This document shows positions 50,504 to 57,859 of a stretch of 64,000 bases of DNA, piece after piece (within the stretch, counting starts at the first letter, position 1; the number at the start of each line of letters is the position of its first letter). The notes beneath the pieces are model-generated. The model saw nothing but the letters and a program-made list of their open reading frames with translations. It had not been told where the DNA came from and ran no database searches. The DNA is taken from NCBI RefSeq assembly GCF_013240295.1, contig NZ_JABETK010000002.1:930001-994000 (forward strand), in the 5' to 3' direction. A program made the translations under genes and the position numbers. The DNA comes from Neoaquamicrobium sediminum (GTDB lineage Bacteria > Pseudomonadota > Alphaproteobacteria > Rhizobiales > Rhizobiaceae).

Positions 50504-50685
50504 CAGATGTTCCTCGACCAGTCGCCGGGAAGGACGATGAACTGCCCACGCCCGCGCGTTGCCGCAACATGCCCCTGACGAAGCAGCTCGATTTCCTCGG
50601 CGCTCTTGCCGGTATCGATGACAATCTGCCTCGTCACCGTCGAACCGGCTTCCAGCTTTTCCAGGCGCTTGGAATATTTGGACAT
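50503..50685 (-). CDS. Small phage protein, 60 aa (element)
   Basis: MSKYSKRLEKLEAGSTVTRQ coil, then IVIDTGKSAEEIELLRQGHVAATRGRGQFIVLPGDW. Start overlaps the preceding 206-aa gene by one base. The C-terminal HVAATRGRGQFIVLP block is shared with the 78-aa protein. No known family. Confidence 0.6.
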   Translation of the reverse strand: MSKYSKRLEKLEAGSTVTRQIVIDTGKSAEEIELLRQGHVAATRGRGQFIVLPGDWSRNI

Positions 50686-51305
50686 CAGGCTGCCCTCCGC
50701 TTCGGTTCCTTGCCGGTGAAGAAGGCCGAGACAGCGGGCGTCATCTGTGCGAAGGTCTTCATGTGACCGGTGCTGTTGGAAGTCGCCTCAGGCTTGAGAA
50801 CCCGGTACAGCCAGGAGCGCATCTTCGGTGAACCGTGGTTGCGCAGATTGCACACCCATTGCGCATACAGACCCGGAGCGTTCTTTGCCACGCTGGCAAT
50901 ATTGCTGTTCAGGTTCAGCTCGCGATATCGCTCCACAAGGTCGCTGCCCTGGCCTTCGAAGCGGGTGAACGCATCGACCAGCCGGGCCGTGAGTTCATCG
51001 ATTTCGCCAGCGACATTGACCCACTCGGCGTGATCCTTCTGGAAATCCGAGTGAAGCTGTCGAAGCCGGTCCTGTGCTTCTCTCTCTGCCCGGTCCTGTG
51101 CAGCTCGTGCGGCCCGCATCTCAGCCGCCTCGATAGCCTTTAGGGCCATCTGCGCGTCTTCGGCTGCCGCTTCGGCCTTGGTGACCTTCTTGCGCAGAGC
51201 ATCACTTGCCGAGCCACTAGCCAGCGCTTCGCCAAACTCTGCCCTTGCAGCCTCAAGGGCCGTCTCTGCCGCCTCTACTGCGGCCTGTGCTTCCTGAATG
51301 TTCAT
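50685..51305 (-). CDS. Coiled-coil protein, 206 aa (element)
   Basis: The first 110 residues are Ala/Glu/Lys-rich heptad-like helix (QAAVEAAETALEAARAEFGEA; AEMRAARAAQDRAEREAQDRL), the rest a mixed domain with LYAQWVCNLRNHGSPKMRSWLYRVL. The basic C-terminus ends GKEPKRRAA. Position between small proteins and a scaffold-like protein suggests a structural or assembly role in particles; unproven. Confidence 0.65.
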   Translation of the reverse strand: MNIQEAQAAVEAAETALEAARAEFGEALASGSASDALRKKVTKAEAAAEDAQMALKAIEAAEMRAARAAQDRAEREAQDRLRQLHSDFQKDHAEWVNVAGEIDELTARLVDAFTRFEGQGSDLVERYRELNLNSNIASVAKNAPGLYAQWVCNLRNHGSPKMRSWLYRVLKPEATSNSTGHMKTFAQMTPAVSAFFTGKEPKRRAA

Positions 51306-52033
51306 TCCGATGTCCTCTTGAAATAGCCTTTCCTTTCGGCTGTTGAGATGAGCGTGCCGACGACCTGCCAGTGATTGATGAGACCCGTCGTTTCGAGAAA
51401 TTCGATTGCGCCGCTTTCCTCAGCAACTTGCAACGCGGCGGCGGCTGCCCTGCCCGCATCATCGCCGTACTGCTTGCGAAGGCCGGTCGCCGTGGACTGC
51501 TGGATACGTGTGATCTCGTCGGCACTCCACGAGAACGATTGCCCGTAGATCGACGCCAGCGCCTCACCTTCGACCCTCGACAGGCCAGCGTCGTGCATCC
51601 AGGTGCGGGCCTGCTGTTCAAGTTCCGGGTTCTGTTCGAGCTCAACACCGAGGGGTGCCTGAACCGTGCCCTTGAAGTGTGTGAAATCGAAGTCATCCGG
51701 CGAGGAAGCCGGGGCCATGTCGTCGGCTGGCTGGTTTCCGCCCACCAGATCGTCCCGCTCGTGAAGCTTGGTCAGCTCCGCCACGCGCACCGCATGATCC
51801 GGGTGCGTCTTGTCGTTCAGCACAGCATCATGCTTGCGGCGGTATTCCGCAGCCGTACCGTCAGGCGCGGCAATCTCTGCCGGCGAGGCAAAGCGCTTGT
51901 CGTAGAGCGATGACAGCTCAGCGAGACGCTGGCCATGCAACGGATGAACCGCGCTTTCCAACGCCTCGCTGTTAGCCGCCCGAAAATCTGCAATCGTGGC
52001 GTCTGTTACGGGTGTATCAATGTTGTCCGTCAT
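51302..52033 (-). CDS. Acidic scaffold-like phage protein, 243 aa (element)
   Basis: Acidic N-terminal half (TDNIDTPVTDATIADFRAANSEA), linker MAPASSPDDFDFTHFKG, then a helical C-terminal domain (ARTWMHDAGLSRVEGEALASIYGQSFSW; TTGLINHWQVVGTLISTAERKGYF). Size, charge and the helical tail are reminiscent of podovirus scaffolding/assembly proteins, but no capsid gene is nearby, so the resemblance may be superficial. Overlaps both neighbours by four bases. Confidence 0.6.
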   Translation of the reverse strand: MTDNIDTPVTDATIADFRAANSEALESAVHPLHGQRLAELSSLYDKRFASPAEIAAPDGTAAEYRRKHDAVLNDKTHPDHAVRVAELTKLHERDDLVGGNQPADDMAPASSPDDFDFTHFKGTVQAPLGVELEQNPELEQQARTWMHDAGLSRVEGEALASIYGQSFSWSADEITRIQQSTATGLRKQYGDDAGRAAAAALQVAEESGAIEFLETTGLINHWQVVGTLISTAERKGYFKRTSE

Positions 52034-52440
52034 GGCGCATCCCGATAGGTTTCGTAGGTGAGCGAAGGAACATGACGGAGGGCAACGAGAGCCGCGTCCA
52101 TGTTCGCGATGAAAGCGCCGAGGGCTGCAATCGCAGCATCACCCGCGCCCGCGTTGTCGAGATCATGCTTGGCCGTCTGGCCTACGGAAAAGAGGTTCTC
52201 CCGCAGCGAGATTGCCGTCGCGCGTGCCTTGCCGATTTGGTCGCTCAGGACGCCATGCTGCGAAGCTGTTCCCGTCAGGCCGTGGACAACGACCCTCATT
52301 CGGTCCTTGGCATCGCGGATCGCATCATCCGTGGTTCGTCCCCAGCCGTGTTTCTTGCACAGCGACAGGTGTTCGGCAGACTGATCGAGGCCCCGAGATT
52401 TGTTGACGACGATTTGGCCCGCGTCGGTTTGCAGTGTCAT
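52030..52440 (-). CDS. Hypothetical protein, 136 aa (element)
   Basis: Helical protein with KHGWGRTTDDAIRDAKDRMRVVVHGL and a small hydrophobic C-terminal region (DAAIAALGAFIANMDAALVAL). ATGA overlaps at both ends. No recognised domain. Confidence 0.62.
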   Translation of the reverse strand: MTLQTDAGQIVVNKSRGLDQSAEHLSLCKKHGWGRTTDDAIRDAKDRMRVVVHGLTGTASQHGVLSDQIGKARATAISLRENLFSVGQTAKHDLDNAGAGDAAIAALGAFIANMDAALVALRHVPSLTYETYRDAP

Positions 52441-52652
52441 CGCGCTGCCCTCGCTTCCAGATCAGCCAGACGGCGTTCAACATCGGAATCCATGTGACCG
52501 AGACGAATGGCGGTCAGCACATCGACAAGGCGCTTGCCTTCCATCGTGTCCAGTTCGCCCCGACGCATCTCGCGGTAGACGCGCTTCATCTCATCGATGA
52601 CGCCGCCGACATCGTGCATTTTTCCAATTCTGATTTTGGCTTTGTCGCTCAA
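52437..52652 (-). CDS. Hypothetical protein, 71 aa (element)
   Basis: TTG start at 52652 (an internal ATG gives 60 residues from MHDVGGVIDEMKR). Helical, with DEMKRVYREMRRGELDTMEGKRLVDVL and an acidic-basic C-terminal helix VERRLADLEARAAR. Such YREMRRGELDxxxGxRL phrases are widespread in phage small packaging- or regulation-associated proteins of proteobacteria (loose resemblance). Function unknown. Confidence 0.6.
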   Translation of the reverse strand: MSDKAKIRIGKMHDVGGVIDEMKRVYREMRRGELDTMEGKRLVDVLTAIRLGHMDSDVERRLADLEARAAR

Positions 52653-52656
52653 CTGC

Positions 52657-52917
52657 TTAGGCCCTCAATTCCATGTATGGAGCATTGGCTTGGCACATGA
52701 TCGCAGCGCGCGCCTGGGAGGCGTCCAGATCTATGCAAGCCGCGTCGAAATCGTTCAGGTTCTCAGCCATGGCAAGACGGGTGCGCTCGTCTCGAACCTT
52801 GCCGAGAGCATCGAGCATTTCCGTAACGTCGCTGCCGGTTTCCAGATAAGCCTCAATATCGAGGCGCAGGAACTCCGCGATTTGTGACAGGCGATCTAGG
52901 TTGGTTTGATAGCTCAT
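52657..52917 (-). CDS. Hypothetical protein, 86 aa (element)
   Basis: ATG 52917 (MSYQTNLDRLSQIAEFLRLD) is preferred over TTG 53049, which would add 44 residues without an RBS. Helical, ends CQANAPYMELRA. A 124-base gap upstream, with an inverted repeat, may hold the promoter for this and the genes to its left. Confidence 0.55.
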   Translation of the reverse strand: MSYQTNLDRLSQIAEFLRLDIEAYLETGSDVTEMLDALGKVRDERTRLAMAENLNDFDAACIDLDASQARAAIMCQANAPYMELRA

Positions 52918-52941
52918 GCTGCGTCCGAAAGGCTTCCCGTT

Positions 52942-52966
52942 ATCTGTTCGCTCTAAAGATACAGAT
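52942..52966. promoter_or_regulatory. Inverted repeat in the only sizeable gap of the minus-strand block
   Basis: Arms ATCTGT (52942-52947) and ACAGAT (52961-52966) separated by 13 bases containing, on the minus strand, TATCTT. It lies 25 bases before the 86-aa gene, in the 124-base gap that separates the replication/regulation genes from the putative structural genes. Plausible operator-promoter; low certainty. Confidence 0.3.
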
Positions 52967-53041
52967 TCATGCTCTGTTCCGCTATGAATGGAGGCTAAAA
53001 CGCCCTCGAAAGCGGCGATTTCCCGGTGTTTTTCGGGGCCG

Positions 53042-53365
53042 CTAGGCAACCCCCTCCACAGACCTCCACAATACTTCGAGCCGGTGCAGGTAAGGTGCTA
53101 CGCAAGCGCTGGTCCTATCGCCGTCGCGGAATGCTTCAAGCGCTAGACCGTCGCGAGCCGCCACCATCCGCGCCGCAGGGACGGAGATGAACCACTGCGG
53201 CGCGCTCCAGCTATTCAGCCGCCGCAAGTGGCCAATGCGGTGCGACACACACCATCGTCGTAGGGTCTCGACCGACACGCAGAGAGATGCGGCAACCTCG
53301 GAAAGCGGCATAAGGTCTGTGACCACAAGCGGTATCGGTTGAGGCGGAGGCAGGTGCTTAGGCAT
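53042..53365 (-). CDS. MerR/excisionase-type helix-turn-helix protein, 107 aa (element)
   Basis: ATG 53365 overlaps the preceding gene by eight bases. LMPLSEVAASLCVSVETLRRWCVSHRIGHLRRLNSW is a winged-helix DNA-binding signature of the MerR/excisionase type. The remaining residues (PAARMVAARDGLALEAF) are short helices. It may act with the adjacent replication initiator or on att sites. Confidence 0.68.
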   Translation of the reverse strand: MPKHLPPPQPIPLVVTDLMPLSEVAASLCVSVETLRRWCVSHRIGHLRRLNSWSAPQWFISVPAARMVAARDGLALEAFRDGDRTSACVAPYLHRLEVLWRSVEGVA

Positions 53366-54038
53366 TGCCGGCCCTCCGCATTTGTTCCGCATCCGAAACG
53401 GTAGCAACATCGCTCACCCCGGAGGCGATGGCGTAAGCGTTGACCACGCGCGTAGACGCTAACCTTGAAACGTTCCCCTCAAAGCCGCCGTTAGTATCGT
53501 TAGTGTCCACTGTAGTATTAGTCGGTCTGTCGTAGACCGGTTTAAAGCGGTCTATTGTGGACCGGATTTGGCGGTCTATTGTGGACCGGTTTGCGCCCGT
53601 CTTTTTACGTTCTTTCCCCTCGACAAGATGCTCAGGAACCGGTCTGCGGTAGACCGCTTTCCGGCTTGCTTCCAAGATCTCGTAAGCCCAGAACAGCTTG
53701 AGCTTATAGGCCCGCCCGCGCCCCTTTCGCTTGACCGAGATTGCATCCATCGTCATCTCCGACAGCTCGGAAATCTTGACGATCTCGATTGCTCCGGTCC
53801 CTTTCAGCGACCTCAACCCCGCCCGCACATGCCCGGTGTTCGACATGCCCGTTAGACTGGCTAGCGTGTCTTGCGTAGGCCACGCGAGGCACGTCGCGGC
53901 ATCGGCCAGTTGCATAAGGGCGATGGCCACCCGCAAATCACGCGGGCGGCTCTGGTGCCTAGGATTGAGGGAGACAGCCGTCAGCCAGTCATATTTGGAC
54001 AGGTCCGCCAGCGTCTTTTCCCATGGCAGGTTACCCAT
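53358..54038 (-). CDS. Winged-helix replication-initiator-like protein with internal iterons, 226 aa
   Basis: ATG 54038 overlaps the HNH gene by eight bases. N-terminal about 110 residues form a winged helix: DLRVAIALMQLADAATCLAWP, TQDTLASLTGMSNTGHVRAGLRSLKGTGAIEI, a basic beta-hairpin and YKLKLFWAYEI. The central linker (VYRRPVPEH... RSTIDRQIRSTIDRFKPVYDRPT) is encoded by four palindromic 18-bp repeats (53523-53657). A domain order of DNA-binding N-terminus, repeat-bearing linker and variable C-terminus is that of lambda O and some plasmid initiators. Replication function is inferred. Confidence 0.65.
   Translation of the reverse strand: MGNLPWEKTLADLSKYDWLTAVSLNPRHQSRPRDLRVAIALMQLADAATCLAWPTQDTLASLTGMSNTGHVRAGLRSLKGTGAIEIVKISELSEMTMDAISVKRKGRGRAYKLKLFWAYEILEASRKAVYRRPVPEHLVEGKERKKTGANRSTIDRQIRSTIDRFKPVYDRPTNTTVDTNDTNGGFEGNVSRLASTRVVNAYAIASGVSDVATVSDAEQMRRAGNA
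53523..53657. repeat. Four 18-bp palindromic iterons inside the initiator-like gene
   Basis: Copies at 53523-53540 (CGGTCTGTCGTAGACCGG), 53548-53565 and 53572-53589 (both CGGTCTATTGTGGACCGG) and 53640-53657 (CGGTCTGCGGTAGACCGC). The first three are spaced 25 and 24 bp apart start to start; the fourth is 68 bp further. Each has inverted arms CGGTC/GACCG, so each could bind a dimer. A candidate origin embedded in its initiator gene. Confidence 0.75.
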
Positions 54039-54374
54039 TGGCACCCGCCTTTCGCAGCCGCGCATGTTCCGCGCGATGGCAGGATCGGCACAGATGCTTG
54101 CCCGTCAGGGGCTCGTGGTAGCGGTCGGGGTAGTGGTGGAACTCGGTCTGTGGATCGCCACATGCCTCGCAGGGTTTGCGTTCAACAAGACCACGACGCA
54201 GAGCAGATTCGAACGCCCGATGAGCCCACCGAGCCAGCGGATTGCGCTTACCCCAGTCTTGTCGTTCGACCTTCTGTCCGCTAATGTCGGTGCTGGAATT
54301 GCGGGCCGCATTTCCATACTCCTGAGAGCCCGTCGCGCCAACGGCGGGCTTCTCTTTTCGGGAACCGCTCGCAT
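54031..54374 (-). CDS. HNH-type zinc nuclease-like protein (element), probable frameshift at the start
   Basis: The clear part reads DWGKRNPLARWAHRAFESAL, CEACGDPQTEFHHYPDRYH, LTGKHLCRSCHRAEHAR: CxxC, HH and CxxCH, an HNH/zinc-ribbon core. No good start exists in this frame; ATG 54374 overlaps the AlpA stop (TAATG) in the neighbouring frame and one missing G near 54364-54367 would join them as MRAGSRKEKPAVGATG, about 114 residues. GTG 54423 in frame is the alternative. Phage HNH proteins may be homing or packaging nucleases. Confidence 0.6.
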
Positions 54375-54592
54375 TAGCGCCTCCCGTCCTGAGCGCCAGC
54401 GGGGCGATTGTCGCGCATCTCACGCCGGCTTTGAATCCAGGCGTCGATGTCAGACGATAGCCACCCGACCGCGCGCCCACCAATGGGTACAGGCTTAGGG
54501 AAGTCACCCAACTTCATGAAATGATAGAGCGTGCTGCGAGGAAGGCCTGTTGCGCTCTCGACTGCCTCACGGCGAAGAATTGTCTCGGTCAT
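54374..54592 (-). CDS. AlpA-family transcriptional regulator/excisionase, 72 aa
   Basis: Typical AlpA helix-turn-helix: LRREAVESATGLPRSTLYHFMKLGDFPKPVPIGGRAVGWLSSDIDAWI. In P4-like and other integrative elements AlpA proteins control integrase expression and excision. It lies downstream of the integrase and a 195-aa gene and upstream of the replication genes. An inverted repeat at 54661-54687 precedes it and could be its operator. Confidence 0.85.
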   Translation of the reverse strand: MTETILRREAVESATGLPRSTLYHFMKLGDFPKPVPIGGRAVGWLSSDIDAWIQSRREMRDNRPAGAQDGRR

Positions 54593-54660
54593 CTGCGTTC
54601 CTTTCGTTGGCGTCCAGCGGGAAGCGCTTGGACAATGAAAGGACGATGCCGCTCGATGCG

Positions 54661-54687
54661 GTTACATAGAACGGGTCCCTATGTAAC
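54661..54687. promoter_or_regulatory. Long inverted repeat upstream of the AlpA gene
   Basis: Perfect 9-bp arms GTTACATAG (54661-54669) and CTATGTAAC (54679-54687) separated by nine bases, immediately after the stop of the 195-aa gene and 69 bases before the AlpA start. No T tract, so an operator is more likely than a terminator. Confidence 0.5.
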
Positions 54688-55274
54688 TATTTGCGGGCCT
54701 GATAGTGCAAGGTGATTGCCTCGTCGAGGAGCCTGGAAGCCGCTTCTTCGCGGCTCATCCCCACACGGACGAGCCTATCGATATCCGCAGCCCATCCAGC
54801 AACCGCGCGGTCGAAGGCCGGCAACAGTCTCCTACTTCGACGCTGCTTCCTCCACCCTTCGAGGCTGGCACCGGGTCGGCTCGTGGCATGTGTGTTATTC
54901 CGTGGCAGAGGGCATCCCGCCGCTGTAAGCCGGCGTTCAGCTTCAATGAATGCAGCTTTCTTGTCAGGCATGTAGTCAACAAACACAGACGCAGCAGCCC
55001 AGAGTGGCAGATGTTGAATCGGCTGTCTTGGGGCGCTCTTAACGCGCTTAGCTTTAAGGTTGGCCGCAGGACGCCCCTCATTTAGATTGGCAAAATCCCC
55101 CAGCATGTCAGCAAGCATCCGAGTAACTGCGGGTGGAGCATTCAGCGTCCGGGCAAACTCGTTTAAACCCACCGCAACTTGGGCATATGCGATTAACGGG
55201 TTGCCATGCTCATAGCATTCGGCTGCCGCGTCGAGGGCGGTAGCCAGGCTCGTCATGCAGTCATGGTTCGGCAT
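54687..55274 (-). CDS. Hypothetical protein, 195 aa (element)
   Basis: ATG 55274 (MPNHDCMTSLATALDAAAECYEHGN) overlaps the restored integrase stop by one base (TGATG). Helical throughout, with a basic centre (NLKAKRVKSAPRQP) and RSRRLLPAFDRAVAGWAADIDRLVRVGMSREEAASRLLDEAI. No family recognised. Coupling to the integrase suggests a role in integration control. Confidence 0.65.
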   Translation of the reverse strand: MPNHDCMTSLATALDAAAECYEHGNPLIAYAQVAVGLNEFARTLNAPPAVTRMLADMLGDFANLNEGRPAANLKAKRVKSAPRQPIQHLPLWAAASVFVDYMPDKKAAFIEAERRLTAAGCPLPRNNTHATSRPGASLEGWRKQRRSRRLLPAFDRAVAGWAADIDRLVRVGMSREEAASRLLDEAITLHYQARK

Positions 55275-56499
55275 CAGACAACACCTCGTATCGGCACAAC
55301 GTCTCCGCGCGGTGTAGACGCGCAATAATCGGCCCAATCGGCCATGAGCCGCCGCCGCTTTTCCAGCATGTCCCCCGGAGATAAGCAGCAACGGTCTGGT
55401 CGCTCACCACGTGCGCCAACGCCATTTCAAGCAACTCGTGCGGATACGCCGTAGTCTCAGCGGCCCAATCGCGGAATGTGGATCGGAACCCGTGCACAGT
55501 GAGGTCTTCGCGCTTCATCCGGCGCAGCGTCATCAGCAGCGCCATATTCGAAAGCCCCGACCTTTCCTTGCTGCCGATGAAAACAAAGTCGGAACCCTTT
55601 TCGACGGGCAGCGCATCGAGCAACGACACCGCAGCAGGAGCCAGCGGAACCCTGTGTTCGCGCCGCGCCTTCATTCGTTCGCCAGGAATGGTCCACATGG
55701 CGTTGTCGCGGTCTATTTCTTTCCACCGCGCGCCGATAATTTCCCCGGTTCGACCGGCTGTCAGAATGGCAAACTCCAGCGCCCGCGCTGCCACTCCGTC
55801 CACGGCTCTCAGCTTAATCATGAACTCGGGAAGCTCTGGGTATGCCAGAGCAGCGTGATGCTTCACCTGCTGAACCTTGGAGCGAGCGGGCAAGAGTTTG
55901 TCGAGATGACCGCGCCAGCGCGCCGGATTGTCGCCGAGGCGATAGCCGCGCGCCGTCGCCCAATCGAGAACACTTTCAATGCGTCCCCTTACCCGTGATG
56001 CCGTTTCCGGTTTCTCGGTCCAGATCGGTTCAAGCACCCGCAGCACCGCGCCGACGTCCACGCTCGACACCAACCAGTCGCCAAACACAGGATAGGCGTA
56101 GGTCTCTAGCGTGGCCTTCCACTGCGCAGCGTGTTTGAGATTCTTCCAGCCGGCCCTGTGAGCGGCAATGTAGAGGTTCGAGGCCTCTTTGAAGGTGAGC
56201 GCCTTTGCCTGTTGAAGCTGAGTTTGCCGGCGCTGTTCGTTGCGGACTTCGATAGGATCGCGACCGACAAGCAGGTGCGACTGACACTCTTGCGCCTGTT
56301 CGCGGGCTTGCTTGAGTGACAGCACGGCAACCGGGCCTAGCCCCATCTTGCGAGAGCGGCCATTCTGCATGAAGCGGAAGATCCAGCTTTTCGTGCCGGA
56401 AGGCGAAACCTGCAAGTAGAGCCCGAGGCCATCGGCATAGAGCCCCGGCTTCGATATCGCGTCGATGCCCCTGGCTGTCAGCTTGTTTATCGCCCGCAT
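55274..56499 (-). CDS. Tyrosine integrase (P4/DUF4102 type), frameshifted after the active site
   Basis: Arm-binding domain (KLTARGIDAISKPGLYADGLGLYLQV; FRFMQNGRSRKMGLGPVAVLSL), core-binding domain and catalytic domain with Arg in ILTAGRTGEIIGARW, HGFR in LTVHGFRSTFRDWA, His in MALAHVVSD and nucleophile Tyr in VAAYLRG. Downstream of the Tyr the C run at 55372-55376 has lost one base; restoring it gives RGDMLEKRRRLMADWADYC and ends at 55274 (about 408 residues) instead of 55261. Located next to attR and facing inward, as usual for tRNA-targeting elements. Confidence 0.93.
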
Positions 56500-56509
56500 T
56501 CCATCGCCT

Positions 56510-56520
56510 CAACGTACAAA
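56510..56520 (+). repeat. Candidate integrase arm-type site, right
   Basis: CAACGTACAAA, identical to 41354-41364, just upstream of the integrase start and 132 bases inside the right core repeat. Confidence 0.4.
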
Positions 56521-56651
56521 TTGACGGACAACCAAAACATAGAACACACGGGAATCCGTTAGACCAATATGGACGAATACCCCTTGCGTTTCAAGGAAAA
56601 TGGCTTAAGCTGTAGACAGCCTTGGAACGCTGTGGATTAGGCGGAAGCAGA

Positions 56652-56665
56652 CACTCCCTCCGCCA
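56652..56665 (+). repeat. attR core repeat
   Basis: CACTCCCTCCGCCA, identical to the tRNA-Ser 3' end at 41298-41311. The bases before it (GGCGGAAGCAGA) do not continue the tRNA, showing this is the displaced copy of the target end. Confidence 0.9.
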
Positions 56666-56887
56666 ACAGCCATTACTGCCATTTCACCATCCAAGGTGTC
56701 GCCGATCGCCGCGCTCGACGGTGCTTGTGCGTCGCCATGATCCACGGGAAAGCGGGACCACGTGATTTGCGACCAGGTGGCTTGCCAAAGGAGCTAACCG
56801 CCGCGTGAGACAACGCTCTCATTACCATATCGTCGTAAATACATGATACAGCAGCCAAATCTGTTGGTTTGCTCATGGGGGCGCGTG

Positions 56888-57859
56888 ATGAAATTTGGTC
56901 TTTCTCTGGTTCTTATCCTGGCTGCGACACCTTCCATTGCAGAACCGGCGGCCGGAGTTGCCTATCTTCACGACACCTCGGTGGAAGAGCGCCCGCTCTC
57001 CATGTCGATCTGGTACCCATCCGACGAAAAAGCGGCCGCGACCATTGGCGGGAATCCCGTTTTCGAAGGGGTTTCGGCCACGCGTGATGCCCAGTTTTCG
57101 AAAGGCGCGCTGCCTCTGGTGGTGGTTTCACACGGAGGATTGCGATCCGCCACCGACTCCGGTGCCTGGCTCAGTTCTTCAATAGCGCAGGCGGGGTATG
57201 TTGTGGTCGAACTCAACGGCCCGCGTCCGGACGATGCGGCCATCGCGTTGAACGAAATATGGCAAAGACCGCAGGACATACACCGCGCCATTGATTTGCT
57301 GCAGGCCGACGCCACATGGGGCCCACGCATTGACGAAAGCAAAGTTTCCGTCGTGGGCTTTGCACTTGGCGCTACCGCTGCCCTCTCCGTTGCCGGAGCG
57401 AAAATGGATGTCGACGAATATATGCGCTCTTGCGCTACTGGCAGCGAATCTGAGGGGCCGGATTGTGGGTGGTATGCTGCACAGGGTGCAACCCTGTCGG
57501 AAACTAGTCAGGAAGGTCTGGCAGGGTTGGCACGAGATCCCCGCGTTACCTCGGTGATCGCCATAAACCCGGAATATCCGGCCGTATTGGGCAGTATTGC
57601 TGAGGACGTTGTCGCGCTGCGGATTTATCTCGGAACGCCCGAAGCGGCAGCCGGCGGCGACCAAGCCGATCGATCCGTCGTCATACCGGACGCGTTTATT
57701 TTTGATGCTTTCGCCGTCTGCACACCCGCCGGGCCGGATATTCTGGCCGCAGAGGATGGAGATTCATCCATCTGCGGCATTTCTGCCGAAACACGGGAGT
57801 CCATCCATTTGGAGGCCGCACAGGCGGTCATATCCTTCCTGAGGGACCACAGCGAATAG
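56888..57859 (+). CDS. Secreted alpha/beta-hydrolase-like protein lacking the nucleophile Ser
   Basis: 323 residues from ATG 56888, with a signal peptide (GLSLVLILAATPSIAEP). Resembles PAF-acetylhydrolase/dienelactone-hydrolase-type lipoyl esterase-like proteins: PLSMSIWYPSDE, LPLVVVSHGG (oxyanion region) and DESKVSVVGFALGATAALSVAG. The nucleophile elbow GxSxG is GFALG here, with Ala159 (GCA) at the Ser position. C-terminal RESIHLEAAQAVISFL may hold the catalytic His. Either catalytically dead or using another residue. First host gene after the integrated element. Confidence 0.75.
   Translation: MKFGLSLVLILAATPSIAEPAAGVAYLHDTSVEERPLSMSIWYPSDEKAAATIGGNPVFEGVSATRDAQFSKGALPLVVVSHGGLRSATDSGAWLSSSIAQAGYVVVELNGPRPDDAAIALNEIWQRPQDIHRAIDLLQADATWGPRIDESKVSVVGFALGATAALSVAGAKMDVDEYMRSCATGSESEGPDCGWYAAQGATLSETSQEGLAGLARDPRVTSVIAINPEYPAVLGSIAEDVVALRIYLGTPEAAAGGDQADRSVVIPDAFIFDAFAVCTPAGPDILAAEDGDSSICGISAETRESIHLEAAQAVISFLRDHSE

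Larger units (their letters stand above)
41298..56665. mobile_element. Integrated phage-like element / putative satellite (about 15.4 kb)
   Basis: Bounded by 14-bp direct repeats CACTCCCTCCGCCA at 41298-41311 (the intact tRNA-Ser 3' end) and 56652-56665, with the tyrosine integrase gene ending the element at the right. It holds about 22 genes: six on the plus strand at the left, the rest on the minus strand and mostly overlapping by 1-8 bases. Phage traits: tailspike, internal-virion-like protein, AlpA, HNH, replication initiator with internal iterons. Not seen: terminase, portal, capsid, tail tube, polymerase, lysin. Apart from homopolymer indels the genes look intact. Confidence 0.9.

Noticed and set aside
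56673-56876. 67-aa minus-strand ORF just outside attR
   Set aside because: No clear RBS or similarity; it could be a remnant of the gene displaced by earlier insertions, but nothing in the sequence supports that.
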